A stretch of DNA of 64,000 bases from positions 372,001-436,000 of the forward strand of contig NZ_JARGNB010000005.1 of NCBI RefSeq assembly GCF_030167915.1, in the 5' to 3' direction. Below the pieces are notes generated by a model, which saw only the letters and a list, made by a program, of their open reading frames with translations, searched no databases and was not told where the DNA came from. How positions within the stretch are numbered: position 1 is the stretch's first letter; each line of letters starts with the position of its first letter. A program made the translations under genes and the position numbers. The stretch comes from Aquabacterium humicola (lineage in GTDB: Bacteria > Pseudomonadota > Gammaproteobacteria > Burkholderiales > Burkholderiaceae_C). Of the stretch, positions 46,644 through 55,368 are shown piece after piece.

Positions 46644-47987
46644 TCAGCGCGCGAGCAGCGTGTCGACGTTCTGCACGTCCGACGGGTTCAGCTGGCCCGC
46701 GGCCTGGCGCAGCTTCAGGCTGTTGACGATGGTGTCGTAGCGCGCTTTCGACAGGTCGCGCTGCGTCGTGAAGAGCTGCGTCTGTGCGTTCAGCACGTCG
46801 AGGTTCACGCGCACGCCGACGCGATAGCCGAGCTGGGTCGCCTCGAGCGCCAGCTTGCTCGACGACTCGGCGGCTTCCAGCGCCTTGGCCTGGGCCTGCA
46901 GCGACTGCACGCCGAAGAAGGCCTGGCGCGTGGCCTGCGCGACGCTGCGGCGCGCGTTCTCGAGGTCGTTGCGCGACTTCTCCTCCAGCACCGTCGTTTC
47001 CTTGATGCGGTTCTGGATCGAGTTGCCGGCGTAGAGCGTGTAGTTCAGCTGCAGGCCGATCGACGCCGAGCCGGAACGACCGTTGTTGCCGGCCAGGGTT
47101 GCGGCACGGCCGTTGGCATGCGTGTTGGCGACCGAGCCGACCAGGTCGACGGTCGGCAGGTTGCCCGCACGGGCCTTCTCGGTCTCGAGCTTGGCGATGT
47201 CGTAGCCCAGGCGCGCCTTGCGCACCTGCGGATGCTGCGCGTCGGCGCGAAGCACCCATTCGTCGGGATCGTTCGTGCCCACCGACGGCAGCGCGACCGG
47301 CACGGCCAGCGGCTTGGGCTGCACGCCCGGCCGCCCGACCAACTGGTCCAGCGCGATGCGCTTGGTGCGCAGGTCGTTCTCGGCGGCAATTTCCTGTGCC
47401 GAGGCGATGTCGAAGCGCGCCTGCGCTTCGCGGGTGTCGGTGATCGTCGCGGTCCCGACCTCGAAGTTGCGCTTGGCCGATGCCAGCTGCTCGCTGATGC
47501 CGGTGCGGTTGGCGCGGGCGGTGGCCAGCGCGTCCTGCGCCGCCAGCACGTCGAAATACTGCTGGGCGACGCGCACGATCAAGTCCTGCTCCGCCACCTC
47601 CAGGTCGGCCTTGGCGATCTCCAGCGAGCGGTAGGCCTGGTCGATCGTCGCGCTGTTGGCGCGGTTGAACAACGGATGCTTGGCGCTGAGCTCGACCTTC
47701 TGCGTATTGCCGCCGAAGGTCGAGCCGGTGACCGGGTCGATCTCGTTGTGGAAGGCACTGCCCGCGAGACCGACCGAGGGGCGTCGCAGCGCTTCGGCCT
47801 GAGCGGCCTTGTACTCGGCGGATTCGGCCAGCGCGCGGGCGGCCAGGTAGGAGGCGTCATAACCGCGCGCCGCGTCGTACAGCTCCTTCAGGCTCTGCGC
47901 CTGGGCGCCGGCGCCCGCCAGCATGCCGAGGGCCAGGACGATGGTCCGCAGGCGCGGGGGCGAAAGGCGCAGGAGCTGGCTGGGCAT
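46644..47987 (-). CDS. TolC-family outer membrane channel
   Basis: This 447-residue outer membrane factor has a signal peptide to about residue 30 (AGAGAQAQS), then the duplicated OEP domains of TolC: SLKELYDAARGYDASYLAARALAES, ANRTGISEQLASAKRNFEVGTATITDTREA and the second-half repeat LEATQLGYRVGVRVNLDVLNAQ. The VGT/DVLNAQ pairing is typical of the E. coli TolC branch (type I secretion and AcrAB-type efflux). TetR and a PIMT-like gene precede it on the same strand, which may form one unit. It can serve the ABC exporter at 19-23 kb. Confidence 0.92.
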   Translation of the reverse strand: MPSQLLRLSPPRLRTIVLALGMLAGAGAQAQSLKELYDAARGYDASYLAARALAESAEYKAAQAEALRRPSVGLAGSAFHNEIDPVTGSTFGGNTQKVELSAKHPLFNRANSATIDQAYRSLEIAKADLEVAEQDLIVRVAQQYFDVLAAQDALATARANRTGISEQLASAKRNFEVGTATITDTREAQARFDIASAQEIAAENDLRTKRIALDQLVGRPGVQPKPLAVPVALPSVGTNDPDEWVLRADAQHPQVRKARLGYDIAKLETEKARAGNLPTVDLVGSVANTHANGRAATLAGNNGRSGSASIGLQLNYTLYAGNSIQNRIKETTVLEEKSRNDLENARRSVAQATRQAFFGVQSLQAQAKALEAAESSSKLALEATQLGYRVGVRVNLDVLNAQTQLFTTQRDLSKARYDTIVNSLKLRQAAGQLNPSDVQNVDTLLAR

Positions 47988-48131
47988 CGATAGTCCTCGG
48001 AGGGAATGTGTTGTTCGGAAGAGGCGCGTTTGTAGGTCAGCGGCGGGCAGGCCGCCAACGCCGATGCGACGGGCTGCGCCCGGCGCGGGATGAACGGCAT
48101 GAACGGCGGACCGCGCAGGCCATGCGCGGGG

Positions 48132-48785
48132 TCAGAACGTGAAGCGCGTGGGCGCGTCGAAGCCTTGCAGGCGCTGTGCGACGGTGTCGAACAGCTCGAC
48201 GGTCTGGAACGTGGCGTCGGACACGCGCGTGACACGTACCGCCTGCATCACCGGCTCGCTGCCGACGATCGCGATCAGGCGGCCGCCGATCCGCAGCTGG
48301 TCCAGCAGCACCTGCGGCAGCAGGGCCACCGAGCCGGACAGCACGATCACGTCGAACGGCGCCTCGGCCGCCAGTCCCTGTGCACCGTCGGCCTGGCGCA
48401 CGCTGACGTTGCTGATCGCCGCTCGGCGCAGGTTGTCCTGCGCCAGCTGCACCAGCGCCGGCCGGATCTCGAGCGACACCACCGACTGCGCGCGGTGGCC
48501 CAGCAGCGCGGCCATGAAGCCGGACCCTGCACCGACCTCGAGCACGCGTTCGTGGCGCTGTACGTGCGCCTCCTGCAGCAGCCGCGCCTCGATCTTCGGC
48601 GCCAGCATGCACTGGCCCTCGGGCAGCGGCACCTCGGCGTCGACGAAGGCCAGCGCGCGGTAGGCGGCGGGCACGAATTCCTCGCGCTTGAGCGTCGCCA
48701 GCAGCTGCAGCACCGAGGCGTCCAGCACGTCCCACGGACGGATCTGCTGCTCGATCATGTTGAAGCGGGCCTGTTCGACGTTCAT
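48132..48785 (-). CDS. PIMT-family protein-L-isoaspartate O-methyltransferase
   Basis: This 217-residue SAM-dependent methyltransferase resembles the Pcm class that repairs isoaspartate. The SAM motif is VLEVGAGSGFMAALL, and MIEQQIRPWDVLDASVLQLLATLKREEFVP is a typical start. The segment LPEGQCMLAPKIEARLLQ replaces the GQTISQP-like active site of true Pcm, so the activity may differ. This subclass is common beside tolC in proteobacteria. It lies 38 bp after tetR and 144 bp before tolC. Confidence 0.82.
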   Translation of the reverse strand: MNVEQARFNMIEQQIRPWDVLDASVLQLLATLKREEFVPAAYRALAFVDAEVPLPEGQCMLAPKIEARLLQEAHVQRHERVLEVGAGSGFMAALLGHRAQSVVSLEIRPALVQLAQDNLRRAAISNVSVRQADGAQGLAAEAPFDVIVLSGSVALLPQVLLDQLRIGGRLIAIVGSEPVMQAVRVTRVSDATFQTVELFDTVAQRLQGFDAPTRFTF

Positions 48786-48823
48786 GGCGTTTGCGATGGG
48801 TGCGGGGACGAAAGACGACGATT

Positions 48824-49534
48824 CTATTTCGCGGCCTTCGCAATGGCGGGTGCGCCGGCGCCGCTGTCATTGAGCGTCATCAGCGGCATCTCGGGCACGG
48901 GTTCCCTCGCCAGGCCGTTGAGCACGAGGTCGACGTGCTGGCGGATGAAGTCCGGGCCGTCGATCTGGTGCCGGTGCGCCGTGCAGGCGCCGAGCGAGTG
49001 CTTGTGCAGGCAGATCATGATCATCGGCAGCACGAGCGAGTGCACCGCGACGCCGATGTCGACTGGCCGGAACTCGCCGCTGTCGATGCCGCGCTGGATG
49101 ATGCCGCCGAGCAGGGCCTCGGCCGGCTCGACCACTTCGGCGATGTAGTGCTGCGCAATGTCCGGGAAGTTGCGGACCTCGGTGATCACGAGCTTGAAGA
49201 CTGCCGAGGCGGCGCTCTCGTACACGTGCGTCCACCAGCGCACGAGGATGTGGCGCAGCAACTGGCCGGGCGTGCCCGGAAAGGCCGCCGCTTCGGCGGC
49301 GCCGGCCGCAATGCGGTCGGACAGGTTCTGCGCGATCGCCGCCTTCAGCAGGTCTTCCTTGCTGGGGTAGTAGAGGTACAGCGTGCCCTTGGAGACGCCT
49401 GCGCGCGTGGCCACCTCTTCGGCCTTCGTGGCGGCGAAGCCCTTCTCGACGAAGAGCTCGAGCGCTGCATCGAGCAGCTCCTGGGGCCGCGCGTCCTTGC
49501 GGCGACGGCGGGTGATGATGTCGCTGGCGTCCAT
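48824..49534 (-). CDS. TetR/AcrR-family transcriptional regulator
   Basis: This 236-residue repressor has a classic N-terminal TetR helix-turn-helix (about 15-60): QELLDAALELFVEKGFAATKAEEVA followed by AGVSKGTLYLYYPSKEDLL. The C-terminal ligand domain has no recognisable subfamily signature. Its start codon is two bases from a 24-bp palindrome, strongly suggesting self-repression. Downstream PIMT and tolC genes make the efflux channel a likely target, in the style of AcrR. Confidence 0.9.
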   Translation of the reverse strand: MDASDIITRRRRKDARPQELLDAALELFVEKGFAATKAEEVATRAGVSKGTLYLYYPSKEDLLKAAIAQNLSDRIAAGAAEAAAFPGTPGQLLRHILVRWWTHVYESAASAVFKLVITEVRNFPDIAQHYIAEVVEPAEALLGGIIQRGIDSGEFRPVDIGVAVHSLVLPMIMICLHKHSLGACTAHRHQIDGPDFIRQHVDLVLNGLAREPVPEMPLMTLNDSGAGAPAIAKAAK

Positions 49535-49536
49535 GA

Positions 49537-49560
49537 ATTACTGACTGACTGGTCAGTAAT
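49537..49560. promoter_or_regulatory. Palindromic operator of the TetR regulator
   Basis: ATTACTGAC, six bases (TGACTG), then GTCAGTAAT form a perfect 9-bp inverted repeat two bases before the tetR ATG. TetR dimers usually bind palindromes of this size overlapping their own promoter or start. Another TGAC repeat lies in the spacer. Control of the divergent uppP gene (GTG at 49670) is possible but 110 bp away. Confidence 0.75.
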
Positions 49561-49669
49561 ATAGCTCGACCGACCCCGGGCGGTCAACCTGGGAATCCCG
49601 CTGCGCTTGCGCTGGATCAGTCGCGGGCCCTCGGTATCATCCGCGCCTTTCGACTACCGGGAGGGCCGG

Positions 49670-50497
49670 GTGGACCTCGTTCTGCTGCTGAAGGCCGCGA
49701 TCATGGGCCTGGTCGAGGGGCTGACCGAGTTCCTGCCGATCTCGTCCACCGGCCACCTGATCCTCGCCGGGTCTCTGCTGGACTTCGCCGATGCCAAGGC
49801 CAAGGTCTTCGACATCGCGATCCAGACCGGTGCGATCGTCGCGGTCATCATCGTCTACTGGCAGCGCCTGCGCGACGCGCTGGCCGGACTGGGGCAGAGC
49901 GAAGCGGCGCGCCACCTCGTCGCCAACGTCGTGATCGGCTTCCTGCCGGCGGTGGTGCTGGGGCTGCTGTTCGGCAAGCTGATCAAGACGCACCTGTTCA
50001 ATGCGCCGGTGGTCGCCAGCACCTTCATCCTCGGCGGCTTCGTCATCCTGTGGGCCGAGCGCCGTCCGGCGGCCGCGGCACCGCGGCTGGCCGAAGCCGA
50101 TCACATGCGGCCGCTCGATGCGCTGAAGGTGGGGCTGGTCCAGTGCCTGGCGATGATCCCGGGCACCAGCCGCTCCGGCGCCACCATCATCGGCGGCATG
50201 CTGCTCGGCCTGTCGCGCAAGGCCGCCACCGACTTCAGCTTCTTCCTGGCCATCCCGACGCTGATCGGCGCCGGCCTGTACAGCCTCTACAAGGAGCGCC
50301 ACGCGCTGGCGATGACCGACCTGCCGATGTTCGCGGTCGGCTTCGTCGTCTCGTTCCTGTCGGCCTGGGCTTGCGTGCGGTGGCTGCTGCGCTACATCTC
50401 CAGCCACACCTTCGTGCCCTTCGCCTGGTACCGAATCGCCTTCGGCGCGATCGTGCTGCTGACCTGGTGGGCCGGCTGGGTGCACTGGGCGGACTGA
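49670..50497 (+). CDS. uppP: Undecaprenyl-diphosphatase
   Basis: This 275-residue inner-membrane enzyme (UppP/BacA) dephosphorylates undecaprenyl diphosphate so the lipid carrier for peptidoglycan can be reused; extra copies give bacitracin resistance. The two signature segments are present: [17 protein letters not shown] near residue 15 and [21 protein letters not shown] near 160. About eight hydrophobic helices are visible. GTG at 49670 follows GGGAGGG by four bases and starts just before the first helix; an upstream start would add 21 unlikely residues. Confidence 0.95.
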   Translation: MDLVLLLKAAIMGLVEGLTEFLPISSTGHLILAGSLLDFADAKAKVFDIAIQTGAIVAVIIVYWQRLRDALAGLGQSEAARHLVANVVIGFLPAVVLGLLFGKLIKTHLFNAPVVASTFILGGFVILWAERRPAAAAPRLAEADHMRPLDALKVGLVQCLAMIPGTSRSGATIIGGMLLGLSRKAATDFSFFLAIPTLIGAGLYSLYKERHALAMTDLPMFAVGFVVSFLSAWACVRWLLRYISSHTFVPFAWYRIAFGAIVLLTWWAGWVHWAD

Positions 50498-50525
50498 CGC
50501 GCCGCCGCGCGCCGGCGGTGGCGCT

Positions 50526-51230
50526 TCAGCGGCGCGTGAACACCAGGTCCCAGACGCCGTGGCCCAGGCGCTGGCCGCGCGACTCGAACTTCGTCAGCGG
50601 CCGCCAGTCGGGGCGAGGCGCGTAACCCGCCGCGGTATTTCGCAGCGCAGGCGACGCGCCCAGCACGGCGAGCATCTGCTCGGCGTAGTCCTGCCAGTCG
50701 GTCGCGCAGTGCAGGTAGCCGCCCGGTACCAGCCGCGACGCGAGCAGTTCGACGAAGGCCGGCTGGATCAGCCGGCGCTTGTGGTGGCGCTTCTTGTGCC
50801 ACGGGTCGGGGAAGTAGATGTGCACGCCGGCCAGCGATTCGGGGGCGAGCATCTGCTGCAGCACCTCCACCGCGTCGTGCCGCACGATGCGCAGGTTCTC
50901 CAGCGCCTGGTCGCCGATCAGCTTCAGCAGCGCGCCGACGCCCGCTTCGTGCACCTCCACGCCGAGGAAGTCGGTGTCCGGCCGCGCGGCCGCGATCGCC
51001 GCGGTGGCCTGGCCCATGCCGAAGCCGATTTCCAGCACCAGCGGCGCAACGCGCCCGAACACGGCGCCGGGGTCGAGCGGGCGCGCCTCGAACGGCAGGA
51101 CGAAGCGCGGCCCCAGTTCCTGCAGCGCCCGCTGCTGGCCGGTGCCCATGCGGCCACCGCGCAGAACGAAGCTGCGAATGGGGCGCTGCAGGCGCTCGGC
51201 TGGCGGCGGCGGACTGTGCTCTGAACTCAT
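50526..51230 (-). CDS. trmB: tRNA (guanine-N7)-methyltransferase
   Basis: This 234-residue methyltransferase makes m7G46 in tRNA. SAM binding is [15 protein letters not shown], and the catalytic region is [30 protein letters not shown] is also diagnostic. ATG at 51230 gives the usual start; 25 upstream codons are open but poorly conserved in type. Convergent with uppP with 28 bp between. Confidence 0.95.
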   Translation of the reverse strand: MSSEHSPPPPAERLQRPIRSFVLRGGRMGTGQQRALQELGPRFVLPFEARPLDPGAVFGRVAPLVLEIGFGMGQATAAIAAARPDTDFLGVEVHEAGVGALLKLIGDQALENLRIVRHDAVEVLQQMLAPESLAGVHIYFPDPWHKKRHHKRRLIQPAFVELLASRLVPGGYLHCATDWQDYAEQMLAVLGASPALRNTAAGYAPRPDWRPLTKFESRGQRLGHGVWDLVFTRR

Positions 51231-51367
51231 CGGGCGGCAATTCTGCCCGCACGGCGAAAAGGTTCCGTCAATATCGTGTGAACCCGATGTCGGCCGGGCA
51301 TACACCAGGGCTCCAGCCGCATCCGGGGTTAGCAGAATTGGCCTGAAGAATCAATGGCTTGCGTCAC

Positions 51368-51383
51368 GGGAACGAAATTTGCG
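51368..51383 (+). promoter_or_regulatory. Sigma54-type promoter candidate
   Basis: GGGAACG-AAAT-TTGCG matches the -24/-12 pattern (TGGCACG-N4-TTGCW) with GG at 51369-51370, ten bases, then GC at 51381-51382. It lies about 53 bp before the PEP-CTERM gene start. PEP-CTERM genes are often driven by sigma54 with the PrsK/PrsR pair, so the match is plausible; it has not been tested. Confidence 0.45.
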
Positions 51384-51435
51384 TGTGAGCGGCCACGAGA
51401 TGCACTCGTTCACACCTTCCTGAGGTCATCCCTTC

Positions 51436-52530
51436 ATGAAACTGCTGACTCGCTTCACCCGTCTGACCGCCGCTCTGCTGCCGCTGGCCATCGGAGCCGG
51501 CTTCGCCGGTACCGCTCACGCTGGCCTGCTGCCGGGCGCGTCCTATACGCCGCTGATCGTCGCCGGTGCGCCGCCGGACTCTCCGGGCGCGCGTGTCGAT
51601 GCGAACGTGCCGACCTCGCCGTTCTCCGGTGTCGTCAGCATCAACATCCGATATGCCAACGGCGACTCGTTCATTTGCACCGGCACGCTCGTGTCCAAGC
51701 GGGATGTCGTGACCGCCGGCCACTGCGTCGACAGCAACGGCAATGGCCAGGTGATCGACATCAACGCGCCGGGCAACGACGTGCGCGTGGTGTTCAATTC
51801 GCAGCCCAATCCGGGCGATCCCGGCCGGGCCGTGATCACCGCCGACAAGGTGTCGATGAACCCGAACTACCAGGGTTTCGGCAACTGCCCGCCCGGGGTC
51901 AACAGCTTCTGCGTCAACGACGACGTCGCGGTGATCCACATGAACACCGACGCGCCGGACACCGCGAAGATCTACCGCATGATGAACCCGGACACGGTGT
52001 CCACCGGCACCATCGTTCAGTTCGTCGGCTACGGCACCACGGGCACCGGCCCCGACGGCTTCACGCAGGGCCCCAACTTCCGCGTCAAGCGCCTGGGCCA
52101 GAACGTGATGGACCTGTTCGACCTCGATGACGAGCAGAACTTCGCGAACGGCCCGCAGGAAGTCTGGTACTCGGACTTCGACGGCGACGGCCAGGACATC
52201 TTCTGCGACTTCTTCGGCACCTGCACGCCGGTGCTGCCGAACGGCAAGGAAGCCGGCCTGGGCGGCGGCGACTCCGGCGGCCCGAGCTTCGTCTTCATGG
52301 ATGGCGAGTACTACCTGTTCGGCACGAACACCTTCGGCGGCGACTTCACCAACGCCAATCCGGGCGGCTTCGGCTCGTTCAGCGGCGGCATCATCCTGGC
52401 GTCGTACAGCGACTACCTCGAAGAGGTCACCGAGGGACGCATCCAGATCATCCCCGAGCCGGGCTCGATGGCGCTGGTCGGCATCGCCGCCGCAGCGCTG
52501 CTCGGCGCACGCCGCCGCAAGCAGGCCTGA
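51436..52530 (+). CDS. PEP-CTERM-anchored trypsin-like serine protease
   Basis: This 364-residue secreted protease has a signal peptide (about 1-29, ending TAHAG) and an S1 domain with His96 (VVTAGHCVDS), Asp162 or Asp163 (VNDDVAVIHM) and Ser280 (GGGDSGGP). Several cysteines (81/97, 151/159, 257/263) could form disulfides. The last 25 residues are a PEP-CTERM sorting signal: PEP at 340-342, a hydrophobic helix and RRRKQA. An exosortase elsewhere should cleave it and place the protein at the surface or in biofilm matrix. It has a 205-bp upstream region with a sigma54-like promoter. Confidence 0.93.
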   Translation: MKLLTRFTRLTAALLPLAIGAGFAGTAHAGLLPGASYTPLIVAGAPPDSPGARVDANVPTSPFSGVVSINIRYANGDSFICTGTLVSKRDVVTAGHCVDSNGNGQVIDINAPGNDVRVVFNSQPNPGDPGRAVITADKVSMNPNYQGFGNCPPGVNSFCVNDDVAVIHMNTDAPDTAKIYRMMNPDTVSTGTIVQFVGYGTTGTGPDGFTQGPNFRVKRLGQNVMDLFDLDDEQNFANGPQEVWYSDFDGDGQDIFCDFFGTCTPVLPNGKEAGLGGGDSGGPSFVFMDGEYYLFGTNTFGGDFTNANPGGFGSFSGGIILASYSDYLEEVTEGRIQIIPEPGSMALVGIAAAALLGARRRKQA

Positions 52531-52642
52531 CGTCCGCAACGGCTTCGCCGCCGCTCCCGTTCTAGGGAGCCGCGGCGAATAGCGGGTGCGCCGTGGCCTT
52601 GTTCCATTGAGCGCTCGCGCGCCGTGCCCCTAGGCTCGCGGG

Positions 52643-54163
52643 GTGTCATTCCGTCCCGCGAGCCCCCCTTCCGATCCTGAGCGCCGCCGCTGGCTGCGCG
52701 CGGCCGCCGCCTGCGCGACGGCCGGCGTGCCGCTGCTGGCGGACGCGGCCCCCGCACCGGCGAAGAAGCCTGTCGCACCCGATGCCGGCTTGCCGCCCGC
52801 GTTGCGCGCCATCGTCGGCGCCGCCGGCCTGCCGCTGGGCAGCTTCGGCGTGCAGATCGAGGAGGTCACGACCCGCGGCGCACCGCTCGCGTCGTTGAAT
52901 TCCGAAGAGCCGTACCAGCTGGCGTCGACCGCGAAGGTCGTCACCGCGCTCGCCGCGCTGGACCTGCTCGGTCCGAACTACCGCTGGCGCACCTATGCCT
53001 TTCTCGGCGGCCCGCTGACCCAGGGACGGCTGCTCGGGGACCTGCTGATCGTCGGCGGCGGCGATTCGCGGCTGCGTTCGACCGACCTGCTGGCCTGGTT
53101 CGAACGCATGCAGCGCGAGGGCCTGCGCGAAGTCTGGGGCAATGTCGTGCTCGATCGCTTCGCCTTCCGGCTGCGCGAGGACGACCACTCGAACACCCCG
53201 CCGCCGGCGGCCGACCGTCCGCACCATGTGCGGCCCGATGCCCTGACGCTGGACGAAGGCGTGCTGCAGGTCAGCGTGCAGGCGGCGGCCCGGGGCAAGC
53301 CGCTGGTGCAGCTGACGCCGCCGCTGGCCGGCCTGAAGCTGGTCAACGAACTGAGTGGCGAAGCTGGTTGCAGCGTCTGGGCCCAGGCCGCCTCGGCACC
53401 CGGCACGGCGCCGACGCTGGCGCTGCGCGGCCGCTGGTCGGCCGGCTGCGGCGCGCGCGCGCTGACGCTCGCGCCGCTGCCGCACGAGGAGTTCACCGTG
53501 CGCGCCGTCGAAGGGCTGTGGCGCCAGGCCGGGGGCGGCCTGCGCGGCCGTGTGATCGACAAGCGCCTGCCCGACCGCGCATCGCTGCTGCCGACGGGCA
53601 AGGACGGCGAAGCCGTGCTGCCGCATTCGGTGCACCTGTCCGAGCCGCTGCCGCTGGTGATCCGCGAGATCAACAAGAACAGCGACAACCTCGGCGCCCG
53701 CAACCTGATGCTGTCGCTGGTGCGCGGCTTCCCGATGCGGGCGGCGACGCTGGCCGAAGCGCGCCAACGCGTCGACGACTGGCTGCTGCGCCAGGGCCTG
53801 CAGCCCGGTGACATCGCGCTGGAAAACGGCTCGGGGTTGTCACGCGCGGAGCGCGGCAAGCCGCGCGCGCTGGTGCAGCTGCTGCGCAAGGCCTGGGTCT
53901 CGAACCAGGCCCAGGCCTTCATCGACTCGTTGCCGATCGCCGGCGTCGACGGCACGCTGGCCCACCGCATGACCAGCGGCAAGGCCACGGGCGCCGCGTT
54001 CCTGAAGACCGGCACGCTGCTCGATACGCGTGCGCTGGCGGGCTACGTGAAGGCTGTCAGCGGCCGGACCTATGCGCTGGCCGCGCTGGTGAACCATCCG
54101 GAAGCACAGCGGGCGACACCATCGCTGGACGCGATGGTCGAGTGGGTCGCGCGCAACGGCTGA
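52643..54163 (+). CDS. dacB: D-alanyl-D-alanine carboxypeptidase/endopeptidase (PBP4)
   Basis: This 506-residue penicillin-binding protein of family S13 trims peptidoglycan cross-links in the periplasm. The start is GTG, with a twin-arginine-like RRRWLRAAAACATAG segment acting as signal (cleavage near residue 37). Active-site motifs are STAKVV (SxxK), NSDN (SxN) and KTGTL (KTG), in that order, with the long insert between SxxK and SxN typical of PBP4. ERRRWLRAA resembles a Tat signal, which is uncommon for PBP4. The GTG is chosen because no ATG precedes the signal. Confidence 0.93.
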   Translation: MSFRPASPPSDPERRRWLRAAAACATAGVPLLADAAPAPAKKPVAPDAGLPPALRAIVGAAGLPLGSFGVQIEEVTTRGAPLASLNSEEPYQLASTAKVVTALAALDLLGPNYRWRTYAFLGGPLTQGRLLGDLLIVGGGDSRLRSTDLLAWFERMQREGLREVWGNVVLDRFAFRLREDDHSNTPPPAADRPHHVRPDALTLDEGVLQVSVQAAARGKPLVQLTPPLAGLKLVNELSGEAGCSVWAQAASAPGTAPTLALRGRWSAGCGARALTLAPLPHEEFTVRAVEGLWRQAGGGLRGRVIDKRLPDRASLLPTGKDGEAVLPHSVHLSEPLPLVIREINKNSDNLGARNLMLSLVRGFPMRAATLAEARQRVDDWLLRQGLQPGDIALENGSGLSRAERGKPRALVQLLRKAWVSNQAQAFIDSLPIAGVDGTLAHRMTSGKATGAAFLKTGTLLDTRALAGYVKAVSGRTYALAALVNHPEAQRATPSLDAMVEWVARNG

Positions 54164-54226
54164 CCCGCCGGGCAAGGGGCGTGGCCGGCCTCATCAGCGA
54201 CAAGGGCCACCACAGGCCCTTCAATG

Positions 54227-54252
54227 ACAAAGGGCCCCTCGGGGCCCTTGTG
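54227..54252 (-). terminator. Terminator downstream of tRNA-Gly
   Basis: On the minus strand AAGGGCCCC pairs with GGGGCCCTT across a very short GA turn and is followed by TTTGT. The stem starts seven bases past the tRNA CCA end. The T run is short, and the hairpin could also end dacB from the other side. Confidence 0.6.
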
Positions 54253-54258
54253 CATTCG

Positions 54259-54332
54259 TGGAGCGGGTGATGGGAATCGAACCCACGTATGAAGCTTGGG
54301 AAGCTGCCGTTCTACCATTGAACTACACCCGC
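54259..54332 (-). tRNA. tRNA-Gly (anticodon CCC)
   Basis: The 74-base gene on the minus strand has acceptor GCGGGTG pairing with CACCCGC, discriminator T, and encoded CCA. The anticodon loop TTCCCAA gives CCC, reading GGG. The anticodon stem GCAGC/GCTTC has one C-U mismatch at the second pair (28-42), which is unusual but probably tolerated; the T arm GTGGG/CCCAT is nearly regular. Confidence 0.94.
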
Positions 54333-54416
54333 AGCGCCCGGCTAGTGTAGCTTGGTGCAGGGCGGGAATAACCAGCGTGGCGGCAAGCGGAACGCTGGGG
54401 CATGATCCGGCGCGCG

Positions 54417-55325
54417 ATGAACGAGCCGATCCAGTTGCTGTACCTCGGCGCCGCTGCGCCCGACCTCGGGACCTCGGCCTACGGACCCTTCGTGCTGCAT
54501 CCGGTGGCCACGCTGGAGGCACTGAGCGAGGCGCTCGGCCAGCAGTCCAGCGACGCGATCGTGCTGCAGGGCGATGCCCCGCTGGCGGCACTGGCGGCCT
54601 GGGGCGCGTTGTCGCGCGCGGTGCTCGATGCCGCGGTGGTGGTCGTGGCGCCGGAGCCCGACGCAGCCGAAGCGATGCGCCTGCTGCGCCTCGGGGTCCA
54701 GGACGTGCTGCCCTCGCGCGAGGCGACGGCCGAGTCGCTGGCCCGCACCGTCCGGCTGGCGGTCGAGCGCAAGCGCGTCGAACGCATCGCGCGCAAGGCC
54801 TACGCGACCGACCTGGCCACCGGCCTGCCCAACCATGCCCAGCTGATGGAGCACATGACGCATCTGCTCGCGCTGCGCGAGCGGGAACCGGCGGCAATGG
54901 CGCTGCTGGCGGTGCGGCTCGAAGGGTTGGGGGCGACCGAAGCGCGGCTCGGCGCCGAAGCCGCCAACGTGCTGCGCCGAAAGGCCGCCGTGCGCCTGCG
55001 CTCTGGCCTGCGTGCCAGCGACGTCGTCGCGTCGGTCGGCAGCGACACCTTCGCCGTGCTCCTGGCGTGGATCGACGACGAGGCCGCCGCGGACGGCGTC
55101 GCCGCCAAGCTTGGCACCGCGCTGCGCCGGCCCTTCAGCGTCGCCGGGCAGGAGCTGACCCTGGGCATCAGCGTCGGCATCGGCCAGTACCCGTCGCACG
55201 GCAAGGACGCCGATGGCCTGCTGCGGCGTGCGCTGGCACAGGCGTCCGGCGCCGCGGCGGTCGGCGCTTCGGTGCACGGCCTGCGCAGCAGCGGGCACCG
55301 CGATCCGGCGGCCAACGACGACTGA
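54417..55325 (+). CDS. Degenerate GGDEF protein with receiver-like N-terminus
   Basis: This 302-residue protein has an N-terminal half resembling a response-regulator receiver (VVVVAPEPDAAEAMRLLRLGVQDVLP) without an obvious phospho-acceptor set, then a coiled linker (LARTVRLAVERKRVERIARKA) and a GGDEF-like domain (about 135-290). The active site reads GSDTF at 208-212, missing the second Gly and the catalytic Glu, so it should not make c-di-GMP. It may bind c-di-GMP or act as a scaffold. ATG at 54417 or 54402. Confidence 0.75.
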   Translation: MNEPIQLLYLGAAAPDLGTSAYGPFVLHPVATLEALSEALGQQSSDAIVLQGDAPLAALAAWGALSRAVLDAAVVVVAPEPDAAEAMRLLRLGVQDVLPSREATAESLARTVRLAVERKRVERIARKAYATDLATGLPNHAQLMEHMTHLLALREREPAAMALLAVRLEGLGATEARLGAEAANVLRRKAAVRLRSGLRASDVVASVGSDTFAVLLAWIDDEAAADGVAAKLGTALRRPFSVAGQELTLGISVGIGQYPSHGKDADGLLRRALAQASGAAAVGASVHGLRSSGHRDPAANDD

Positions 55326-55368
55326 TCCGCGCCCGGCGTGCCGATCGCCGCCGGCAGTGGCCGGCGCG

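Noticed and set aside
54227-54252. Hairpin as attenuator of dacB
   Set aside because: It lies downstream of dacB and directly after the tRNA-Gly 3' end on the other strand, so it is better read as a terminator.
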